Shown: in pieces, positions 23,773 through 35,100 of the stretch
Layout of the letters: every line of letters begins with the position of its first letter
How positions within the stretch are numbered: position 1 is the stretch's first letter
DNA from: Baylisascaris procyonis
Lineage: Eukaryota > Nematoda > Chromadorea > Rhabditida > Ascarididae
Length of the DNA: 64,000 nt
Reading direction: 5' to 3'
Assembly: GCA_037389465.1 (NCBI GenBank)
Contig: JAZARR010000187.1
Span: 2,666,001-2,730,000, forward strand
The notes under the pieces: model-generated
What the model saw: the letters and a program-made list of their open reading frames with translations, nothing else
Database searches by the model: none
What the model was told of the DNA's origin: nothing
Made by a program: the position numbers and the translations under genes

Positions 23773-25518
23773 GTGAGGGAGGGAGCTGGAGGGGAGGGAA
23801 AATTACATCGTAAATTCATGGAATGATGAAAATTTCTGATATTAGTGATAAAAATCTTTGAAATTATCAATTATCAATTATTCGGAGTACTAGTAAATTA
23901 TCTGAAATCTTGGTAAGCCTTTTTTTTCAATTCTAAAAGACGAGAATTGGAAAGGGGGAGGGATGGAATCACCAATATTTGATTTGAATTTAAGCTCTCA
24001 CCGATCAAATCAAGTCTCACTATTCTTAATTGTATTTGAAACGCTCAACAATAGCATTTTTTTCATCTATTCTCTTATGGTTTGATTCCTATAAGCTTTC
24101 AGAAATATTCCCGTTCAAATGTACTTAAACAATAAACAGTATAGTTATGAAAACTTTAATTTGATGATCTAATTGGAAGATTTTTATTTTTTTTGTTTTC
24201 ATGAAGATTTCTAATGATATATCTGTATTCATCTTTTCTTCTCAAAATTTTTCAATATTTTGAAGTAATTTTTAATTGATGCATTTTTATGCAATAAATT
24301 TACTCGTCTATTTAATGAGAGGAAGGAAAAAAGGTGGAAAGGGAGGTGATAGGGGTAAAGAAGAATTTACTTCTTTTAGAATCCTTTTAGGAAGAAGGAA
24401 CACAATAATTTGTAAAGTTTCGATTAAGAAAATTTGAAAAAAAAATTTCTCTATTGGCGGAATATATTTTACTTTTTTTTTTTAAAAATTTTCAATCTTG
24501 TCTGTAATTTTGCTGAGTCATTCTGTTCCTCCCAGCACCCCCCCCCCCCCCGCCCCCTTTTCTATCTGCCATTTTCTCTACCGCTCGCTTTATCGTCACT
24601 CAGGCGAATCGCATATCCGTTTATATTTCTGGGAGATTATTCACAATAGATTTTTATGAATTAAATAATGCATTTTATAAAAATTGATTCTAACACTAAG
24701 TAATCAATAATCAAATAATAAAAAATTCTAACTAACCTTAGAAAATTTATTTTTATTTGCGCTAATTTACAATATGTTATTAGCAAATAATTGTCTCATC
24801 TATATTGCTGCTTATTTTTCTTTAAATGAAATCCATTCTTTCACGTCTTCTACTTTCAAAATTTTTGATCCGAATTCTTAGACGGATTAATTTATTAGCA
24901 TCATTAATTTCAGGATGCAAAAAAAAAAAAAAAGAATATCCTTTACGTGTTTTTTATTTTTAGTTAATAAATTTGCGTAATTAATGGTCTTATTCTAATT
25001 TGTTATTGCGAAAAGGAGTACAAGCTTTATTAGCGGACTAATTGAAAGCAACTCTTACTTATAAACTTTTTTGATCATTATTGATCGATCGATTCTTTCA
25101 TTATTCCACTGCGTTATTTTTTCATTATTTACATTAATTGAAATGCAATAATCGTAGTTAGTCGGTTTTATTCTCAATCAAAATACTTCAAAATAACCTG
25201 AAATTAATTTGACTTGCTCTCAATAAGCGATAAGGAGTAAGTGGGGAGGGGGGGAGGGGGAGGTTGCTAGAAAGGAGATAGGGAGGGAGATGGAAGTGGG
25301 GGGTGGAGAAGAAAGGGAGAGAGAATAGGAACAGAAATGATCCTAAATGATTTCATTTTCTGGCAGAAACGGTATTCGAAGCAAATAAACTTGAGTGGAA
25401 GCGTCACTGCAGCGTGGTGTGCGCTCTTTTTTTTTTTTGAGTGGAGCAGATCCGGTGTAGTCTCGGTAATGTGCACCACAAGTTATTATAGATCGTCGAT
25501 TGCTTTCTAGCAGCTTGA

Positions 25519-25591
25519 AGCTTCATCTCGATCTCAGAGCTTTAAGCTCCATCTCGATCTCAGAGCTTTAAGCTCCATCTCGATCTCAGAG
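25519..25591. repeat. 26-bp tandem repeat, 2.8 copies
   Basis: The unit AGCTCCATCTCGATCTCAGA plus GCTTTA is repeated with a single C/T change in the first copy. Confidence 0.95.
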
Positions 25592-27849
25592 TTTTTCCTG
25601 AGTTATGAAAGATTATGAAGCACAAAATAATCTGCAAGAGAATATTTCATTCTGCAAAAAAATTCTACAATTTGAATTATTTCTAAATGAAAAAATTTAA
25701 CCTAAAATTTAATCTAATTGCATAGTTAAATAAGGATATTATCAAAGGGAAGTACTATACAATCAGAATTAAACTCTCATCTAAAACATAATTAGAAAGA
25801 AATTTTTTTTTTTTCAAAATCTATGAATTTTTGATGCAATATTCTATCTTTTTTTTCATTCGATAATTGCTCACTTTTATGAGTAAAATATTTCTTCCTT
25901 CAAAAAAAGCCTATTTTTTGCAACGATCGCTGTTATTCAAAATGTATCCCCCCATTGAAATCTCCTTCCCCTCCCCCTTCCCCCAGTTTCGGATTCCATA
26001 GCCTCTGATATATTAGTGCGAAGGACGATAGCAAGATCATATAAAATTGCGATGAGCAATGCTTTCCCATATTTTTGCGTTTATTTATTTGCATTCAACG
26101 AACTGTTTAATTCTCGCTGAGCGAATAATCACTACTGAATTGCGTAGCCGAAAAATTATCGATTTTTTTACGTCTTATAATTCAATAATAGTAGAATTAC
26201 AGTAATGAAAAATGAAATACTTGGTAGTAAAGTTGTCATAATTAAGGAGGTTGAATGAATAGGTGGAGATTTTCTTTCATATTGATGTATATTTAAGAAG
26301 AAATTGAACTTCGTAATGAAATACGTTCAACTAATACTTATTGATGCGTCCTACATATGCTGTATAACAGTCGAGAACTGTTTGTACGTTAAATTTAACT
26401 TAAATTAACTAAGGCTACACAATTATCCAGAAATTTATTATTATCCAGAACGTATCCAGAAATCTTTGATCAACTCTCTCTTTCTCTTTCTTCCCCACCC
26501 TTCCCAACCTCCATCCCTCATTCCTGCTCATTCTTGATCCTTTCTTATTCCTTCTCATCTTCCCATCATCATTTTTTGTTTCTTTTCTGATTTGAAGAAT
26601 TTTAAATTTAAAAAAAAAAATACTGTATGAATAAAATGTGAGGAAAATTTTCTCGAACATTGCAGTAGGCGTATCTTCAAGCAGTACACAGTTAGCACTT
26701 CTGCAGCAAACATTTGATGAACGATGCGCACAACATTCTTCTTTTATCATTTGAGGGGAAAAAAAAAAGATTCACCAACGCTACTGAAGAGCTTCCCACT
26801 TAAACGCTTGCTAGCATTGAGTTGTGATTATTTGAAAATTTGCTATCGCTAGTGGTATCTTCTGATTATCTCTACGTCTTATCATTCGCTTATCACCAAC
26901 TTATCACTTACAATTCCATTATTTAGTCTACTAGTTCCATTATTTAGTATACTAGTTATAAAGTTTATCCTTATAGATGAACTTTATTGTTCATTTATAG
27001 GACTAAATAAATTGGCGTAATATTTTTGAATAAATTCTCTAAAGATAAATTTAATTTCTTCACGAATTAGAAAATTGTTTTCAATTGGTATGGAATGTAT
27101 CTTTGAAACATTAAAAATGTCGATCCACTCTATGCCGATTGTGTAATATTTGGACGACATGAATTTGGTAACGCATTTAGTTCAGTGTATTTTTCTATTT
27201 GCTTCTTCGCTGTTTCTTTAATTTAAATATTAGCGCAAATTTCGTTGAAAATTATCTTTCTATTCTCTGATATTACTTCTACTTCAATATAATTCAACAT
27301 ACATTGGCACATTTTACAGTTGTATCCATTTAAAGAAAATTAACTCAATTTCCAATTATATAGGTGGTGTGGGTTGAAAAATGAGTGGATGATGGTAGAA
27401 TGGGGGAAAGGGGGGGAAGGGAAGGGAAATGGTTGAAGAATGAAATCGAAAAAGTTCAAATTAAACTGTTTACAATTAAAAACAATTATACTAAAGTTCC
27501 TATCCTTTCTGTATCATAATTAATATCACTTCCTTTTCTAGTATGAGATTTCATTCTCATATATGATGAAAAACATCATCTTTTTAGTTGAATCGAGATG
27601 CACTCTACTTGTGATTCAAATTTTTGAAAAAAATCTCTGAAAATTTTTCAGTTAAGCAACAGAAAATGTTTCATATTTTCCCATCGAAAAATTTCATGCC
27701 AAGAGTAAAATTCGCCACTGAAAATTATCACACTTTATCATTGTTCAATGAAGATATTTGTTGTAGAATGTACCTATATTTACCATTTGCATTTATTATT
27801 CATATCCTATATCATCCAAATTTCTATGCTGTATAACTAAGTATATATC

Positions 27850-28510
27850 TGAATATAAAACAAATTGTTGCCTCAAACTAAAAACAATTGAAACCTAAAA
27901 TTACGGTTAATTAATCCTGAAATTGAACCAAATAAAATCGTAATTAAATTAATACACGAGTTGAAAATTAATTCTTTCCTAGATTTAAATTAATTCAATC
28001 CTAAAATTCATGATTGATTAATAGCTAAAATGTGAGTTGAATGATAACTAAAAATCAAAATTTAATTAATAACTTGAAATATAATTAATTATCGCTTAGA
28101 ATTAAAATCAATTAATAATTGGAATTGAAAATGATTGTTAGCTGAAATGGGAATTTATGAATGACTGAAATTAATAGTAACTATTAATTTGAATTGAAGC
28201 AACTAATCCAACAAACTGAAAAAAAAAGGATTGTTGAGACTTCATATTAGAATTAGTTAAAACATGGAATGAAAAGTAATTATTAACTGGAATCGAAATT
28301 ATTAGGTGATACACAGAAGTAAAATTAATTATTACTCAAAATTGAATTAAGCCGATCTCTGAGATAAAAGCTGAATTAAAATTAAAATAAATTAATAACT
28401 TGAATTATAATTAATTAATGCACAGAGCTGAAAATAACTAATAATTGGAATTGAAATTGAATCTATCTGATATGAAAAAACTATTAAATGATTAGAATCG
28501 AAGTTAGTTA
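27850..28510. repeat. Degenerate TAATTAAT/GAAATTGAA block
   Basis: About 650 bp of diverged units alternating AATTAATTAAT-like and TGAAATTGAA-like segments, with several dozen TAAT cores on both strands. Confidence 0.6.
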
Positions 28511-28564
28511 ATAAGTGCTCAAAAATGTAGGTGGGAATATCTCTTAGATTATTTTAGCATATAG

Positions 28565-28594
28565 AAATAAATAATATATTATATTATATTATAT

Positions 28595-28626
<32 letters not shown>

Positions 28627-28650
28627 TATATATTTATATATTTATATAGG
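28565..28650. repeat. TA/TATTA simple repeat
   Basis: TATTA pentamers pass into (TA)n and then TATATTTA units. Confidence 0.9.
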
Positions 28651-29395
28651 TGAAATTTTTTACATCTTACGTTGCCTGATCACATTTTTTTTTCTAAATT
28701 GTTACACAGCGACTTTACACTTTTCATAGCTATTCGCTATGTACAATTGCTGTTAGGAGTGCATTCACTCGAATAGTTCAATTTTATCACATATCCCACA
28801 CGTTTGTTTAGCAAACTTCTATCATTCGATTTACTCTCGTTTAAGTTAAATTTTCGAAAGAAATTTTTATCTTTTCCTGAAAAAAAATTTCATCGTTTTC
28901 ATGTTCCTTATATCTTCACTATTTTTGCATTTTAAATTTTTCATTTTTTGAATTTCAAAGAAAAATTTCACCAAAGTTTTCCCCACCCCATCCTCTATTA
29001 CTTCATCCTCTGCTGCTCCTCTCTCCCCTCTTTTTTTTTCGAACTTTATCGATCTATTCAGTCAGTACTTTGTCCTTCTCGTATTATAAAATTTTGATTA
29101 AATTAATAGAAGGAAAATTTTGTGAATTTTAATTCTCGTCGTTTAACGGCAAATTTTCACCGAAAAATTATCAATCGTAATTGATGATATCAGTAATAAA
29201 AATTCAGTCAGAAGAGGCGTAAATCGGGAAAATCGTATAAAATATGCTCTTAGAACGCACATATTGCATCAGCTAATTACGCCTTTTTTCCTTTTTTTTC
29301 ACTCATTCATTCAGATTTACAAACTTCGAATTATAAATTTGCATTTAAGTTCTTAAGTTTTTTGAGTTAAAAACTATAATAGAGTTATTATATTC

Positions 29396-29398
<3 letters not shown>

Positions 29399-29431
<33 letters not shown>
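29399..29431. repeat. (TA)n microsatellite
   Basis: About 16 TA dinucleotides. Confidence 0.95.
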
Positions 29432-29436
<5 letters not shown>

Positions 29437-32070
29437 GTATGTATAAGATTTAGTTGATTTGATCTTTGTTCTTGAATGTTTTTAAGAGAATTTTTCTGCT
29501 TCATCCACTCCAACGGGAACTGTGGACATCTAAAGGCGCAATGGAATTTGCATATTCAAAATCATCATAGAGTTCCTCCAATAAGGATAAAAAAAGGACA
29601 AAATTTCCAGCCGGAGATTTCTGCAGTGGTTTAGTTTATTAGGTATTGATAGATATAGATGATAAGTTGAATGAAGCAAGAAATATTTTTGAGCATTTGT
29701 ATAATCGATGTAGATGATTGGCGAAAAAGTAAAAAGTGCATATCTCGTTGATATGTCTGGCGTGCTATCTAGTTCTCTTTGTCTGTGTTAAATATTTGTA
29801 AAAACTAAGCTGAAAAAGTCTTTAGAACCTTCTGAACATTTGCAACTCATTGCGGTTAGATAACTAGGAACGATTTTTTACTCTGAGAGCCAATCATATT
29901 TTATGGATTTTATTTCATCGCTTTTTTATAGATTTTTTCCTTATTTCTATAATTAATTATAATATGCAAATTTTATAGCACAACTTTTGAATTATTTCAA
30001 TTTATGTGAAAGAATAACTGCAGTATTCATCCAGATTCATTTTTTGCATACTCAAGCATTCATATAAATTGGTTGCTTTTCAAGCCGATTTTTTTTTTTT
30101 GATTTTTTTGGTATTTTGCTCTTCTAGCTGTTTTTTCGAATGTTTCATTTATTGCTAATTTATTCATTTTGTCAGCAGACAAATTTACATATTCACCAAT
30201 TTCTTCATTTTGGCAGCCAATAAATTTGCATAAATATCTCGATACCTTTTAAATTCGCTTCACTTTATTGCCGGTCGCTCATCTTTGACATGTCGTATTA
30301 GTTGCTGAAAATGCTAACGTATGTAAGGACGAACGCAAAAGCACTCAAGCCTAAAACTTAATTTCTATTTTGCAATATTCGAATATTTTTTTGTTGTATA
30401 TTGCATATTAGAGTGCTTAGAATAAGAGAAAATGCTCTTTGATAATTGTGATTCGTGCTGTCTTGTATGGAAAAAGTAGATATAATAATGCAACTAATGG
30501 ATTTGCAAAATTATTTTCCGTTTATTTTTCTCTTTGAAAGATTTGCAAAATTCTAAAATTATATCCATTAAAAAGAAAAACTTAAATATTCAATTTATTT
30601 TACTAATTCACCAGTTGTCATAGGTTATTCATTGAGATAATTTTTAGCACTTTAATTGAGCGCGTTATGTAAAATTATGAAGGATTTTTGGAATTTTCTA
30701 AAGGAATTTGATAAAATTATGAAGGAAGCAAGCAATTTTTGAGAAAAAAAATCTTACCGTGGAAAAATTTCCTTAGATTCATACATTAGTTTCATTCTTG
30801 CACGTCAGTCAATACCACTGTTTACTAGTGTAACAATATAAAATAGTATAAATTGAATTTTTTTCTCTATAGATGGCGCAATTGTCCAATGATAGGACAT
30901 TGCTGTGTTTGTTTCTGCGGTGCAATTAGTGTAAAACCTTACCGATATCTATCATTTGGTCGGTGATGGATTGTCTTTAAGGTTAAAACTGTTTACCGTT
31001 TGGCTGAGAAATTACGATTGCTTTACCTAAAATCTTAGGTAAAACCCTATAAATACCATCCTCTTGGCCAATACACCTCTTGTGCGAATTTATTTTATCT
31101 AAAATTTTTGCAAGAAATAATCTAAAAGTCAAAAAAATCCGTTCCTTTACTATATTCCTTTTTCCAGCATCATTTCATAATGCTGAACTATTTTAATTCA
31201 TTTAGAGCATTACACGTTATTCTTCGCATTTCCATGGATTTTATGAAGAAAAATAATCAAATCCTCATGAAATCACATGAAATTTTCAAAGTTTTTCTTT
31301 CCGTCAGGGGGTTTTTTTTGAGATTATACGGTATATTAATTGTTAACGTTCTCCTACATGCTTCATATGATGTTCAATCATTGTAAGAGGCGCGGACCAT
31401 TTGTTGTTATGTATGCGTGCCGTTTTGTAGTATATCTCTGTATTTTTGGTTGAATCGTGCATATCGACAGCACTCCACTATTTCCGCTTTTTGTTAACTT
31501 CTATTAAAGAATATTTATTAGCTTTGAGATGATTTTTTTGGTGAAATGTAAGAATTTTTTTTCACACGTATATTTTATACGATATTTAGAAAAATTCATA
31601 TATTGCTATTTTATTGCGAAAAAAAAAATTCTGTGATATTTGTTTTCTCTTGGAAAAATTTAGCATATTTTATCTGCATTAGAAATTTTCCCAAATTTTC
31701 AGCATATTTTTCCTATTACCCCATTCCTACTTCTCAAGAAGGGGGTTTTTTCCACTAACTCTCTACTCCTCGTACCGAGTGGGGAGCGAGAGTTGATAGG
31801 GAATATAAGATTTTGCATCATCACTTTCAATATCCTCTCTTATTTTAAATTTTTGTTGAATGCGCGCTGATAGATATTTTAGAGAGCAGTGTTAATTGAC
31901 TATGTGACTATGTCTTATCGTTGAGCATTTAATATGTTTTTGCGAAAAAGCGTTTTCTCAATTGTTTTCATCGCATAGATCCTTGAATATTCGCGTATTT
32001 TATTCCTATAAAATGCATATCCGTATCGTTGAATCGAGTTTAATTCATAAAAAAAAAAGCGTGGATTCGA

Positions 32071-32080
32071 TAAGTTTCAG
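32071..32080 (+). promoter_or_regulatory. unc-52: Probable splice-leader acceptor of perlecan
   Basis: TAAGTTTCAG lies three bases before the initiator ATG. No upstream exon fits this acceptor in frame: entry from the exon ending at 9061 gives a shifted frame that stops downstream. A trans-spliced leader is the simplest reading. Confidence 0.6.
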
Positions 32081-32083
32081 GGA

Positions 32084-32180
32084 ATGAGGGAGGTGCTGAG
32101 GTTGCAAGTGCTGTTAGTGCTAATTTTTTTGCACACAGTGCTTGCGGCACGAAGAATACGCTATGGGCGTGCACAGTCCT
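32084..32180 (+). CDS. unc-52: unc-52 exon 1 (signal peptide)
   Basis: ATG follows the acceptor TTTCAG by three bases. [20 protein letters not shown] and then A form a typical secretory signal. The mature start is basic ([11 protein letters not shown]), comparable to the short basic linker of known UNC-52. The donor is TCC T|GTAAGT (phase 1). Confidence 0.9.
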
Positions 32181-35100
32181 GTAAGTTATATTGTCTATTT
32201 GGAGGAAAAAAAAAGTGGAGAACAACATCTTAATGATTAATTCATCTAAAAATAATTGAATATAATAAGGCATTATATCAATAATATTATTTTCTAAGTT
32301 TTCTCTATTTCTGTAAAATCATCTAATTGCTGATTATTTTTAATTACTTATTTTCGATTATTTCGAGTAATTTTTTATTTATGAATAAATAATGCAAATA
32401 TTAAATTTGCATAAATCGTTAATTTTCTAATATTTGGGAAAGTATTTTCAGGGGACATGCTACTCAATGATTATTCAGATTGGTTTTTATTATACTAATG
32501 TTAATATAGTAAGAGAAAACAGGACCAAAAGTTTAAAGAGCTGTGAATCTCTCATAGACGTAGTCAGAGAAGAAAAATTGAAAATTTTCAACAATTTTTT
32601 TTTCAAGAAATTCGTATCATTCTGATCGATGAAATGTCTTTTTTAAAAAAAAAGTCCACCTTTGACGGCGGCTGTTCATTTTCATAAAAATTTACCAATT
32701 TTCCAAGGGAAAAATTGAAATTTTCCCAAAAGGGATTTCAACTTCCGTTGTTAAATTTTACTAATAAACAAATATGGGCACAATTATGATTGATAATATC
32801 GACTGATATTGTGTTTCAAATTGCTCTCCATGTGTTTATTCGGGAGAGGTATGTAATTCTCGTAAAGAAAAAAATTAGAATCCCTTTGGAGTTGCTGTTT
32901 TTATTACTTTTGCATTTTCATTGATGAGAACATTTTTTTTTTTCAGACGAGCGCCCTCCGGATTACGGCGGTCAAGGTTTGTGAAATATTTTCATCTTAC
33001 TTACGCTCTAATGAAGTCCATCGGCAACTCTTTTTAATCTCTTTTTTTTTCATTAATTTCTCAATGAAATTATTAAGTATTCAGATGATTTATTGCATCT
33101 AATAACTAAAAATATCAAAAGATAATATTGCTAAATGCATAAGAAGAAATCTAAATTTAGCTATCGAAGATCGGCGAATATTCATCGAGTTATATCTTTA
33201 TTCTCGCATGCTTCTCGCAAATTCTTTTCTAATTCTTTCGCTTAGCCTTTCACTTTCTCTAATATGTATTACTTTTATTTCAAAAACCATCTGACTATAA
33301 GTAGTAAGTAAATCAACTGGGACAACGCGTTCCCAAAAAAATGGCAACTTTTTTTTCCACAGGGAACAAATCTATAAGAGAAGAGGATCAAAAACTATTT
33401 AAAAATGGTAATAAGCGTATAAGCATATGGCAAATCGGACTAGCATTAAAGTGAAGTGAGTAAGTAATTCGGCCATTTAAGTATTAATTCGGCAGAAAAT
33501 CAATTGGCCAGCAGACACAGACACAGACACAGACACAGACACAGATAATCAAATCGCGATTAATATATAATAGATTTTTTTCATTGTTTTCACATGCTTT
33601 TAATTATAATTCGTTTTGCTCAAAAATACACTACATATATAGTTCATCCAAAGGTTTTCGTTTTGGCTTCAAGGGAATTTATTCAGAAGGGATAGGGAAT
33701 GAGGGAGAGTTTGTCGCTTGCTTGATAGAAGAGGTACAGTTACTTTCCCTCACTTATCAATCAACCCTTTTTTGGCTGTTTTCTCTCGATTATATCATTT
33801 CTAATCGCCATTCACATACACTCAACGAGAAAGCTTTCTTTCGCTTACCTATCTTTAAAAAAATTTGTTTGTATATCTTTTCTTTCTGAACGCATTGGGT
33901 TCTATAAAATGCTTTCACTATGGTTTCTTTATTGCTTATGAGGAAGACAAGCATATTCCATCGAGAGCGTGCAAAAACGATCCAGGATTTCTGTTATCCG
34001 CTCGGGGTCAAGCATAACTCGGCTGTACGATTTGCGAACGGCATCTAGAAAGCCGATACGGATTTCAGAATTGACAATAACAGTTTATCCACAAGAACAA
34101 GAAGTCCGTGAGGGTCAAGACGCGGTTTTCGATTGTCGTGCAAGAACAGCGGATGGTACCGTCTATCCAGAAGTACGGTGGAGTCGTGTCGGTGAACCTT
34201 TACCGTCGAGAGCATATGAGAGTAGCGGTAGATTGACAATCAGACCGGTGCATCAATCCGATGCAGGGACATATGTTTGCACTGCTACGCATATGGGTAC
34301 AATGAAGGATGCGCATGTACAGCTTAACGTCCTACCTTGTTAGTATCGCTTGCTCACATTTATTGATATTTCTTTCTTTCTTTCCGGTGCATATCCTAAG
34401 GGCTGTCTTGAAACTTCTTTCAGGGTGCAGTTTCGGGTGCTTGCTTTATCGCTTAGCGTCGTTCATTCTCAGATATTCAAATAGCCGCAAACTTTGCTAA
34501 CAACTTTGCAAACATTTTCATCGAAAAAAGTTTCGTTCAATACAATCCAAATCAGAGTACTTATTTTACTAAAAATATTCCACTCATTATTTGCAGAAAA
34601 TCCACTTTTCTTAGCCGTCAAAAATCGAAGAATTTCGATCTTCCTCACTTCAATGAAAAAAAAAAATTTAGTAATTTCAAGTGTAAAATTGTTATAATGA
34701 CCATATAATAATTAAATAAGCAAGGACAATGTTTGGTTGATGAATCTAAATAAAAATATAGCGATTGCTGTTGCTATAGAAATATGCCTTATTTATCGGG
34801 AAATAATGAAAAGTTTTCAAATTTTTCGCACAAATTCTTCTAAAAAGTATCCAAAATATTATGGCTGTATTTTAAACTTTCATTCATTCAATTATATATC
34901 TGAAAAATTATATAACTGAAAGTTGAATGAAGTCGGAAGAGGGAGGGAAACATTTTCTAAAGATCCGTCTGGACAAGTGCATTTTACAATGGTTATTTCA
35001 AGTGCGTTTCATTGTCGAATCGACTATGGTATGTAAAACGTGAGTTGGAATGAATTAATCATAGTTTTGGATACTATCGCTCTTTTAATCGCTTATCGGC

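Larger units (their letters stand above)
23773..32070. other. unc-52: Long non-coding stretch upstream of the main perlecan start
   Basis: It holds a C run at 24537-24556, a G-rich patch at 25242-25262, a 26-bp tandem repeat (25519-25591) and weak coding-like islands at 25367-25443 and 26666-26754. It also holds a TAATTA-rich block (27850-28510) and TA microsatellites (28565-28650, 29399-29431). No confident gene was found. It must include the promoter for the 32084 start, but no core promoter element can be pinned down. Confidence 0.5.

Noticed and set aside
30870..30925. CTCTATAG directly before ATGGCGCAATTG with a hydrophobic 17-residue frame
   Set aside because: The only donor leaves phase 2, which does not fit perlecan exon 2, and the frame stops after 17 codons.
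33969..34068. Open extension upstream of the first Ig exon
   Set aside because: The acceptor at 34068 and the phase match with exon 2 place the exon start at 34069. The upstream part is intron.
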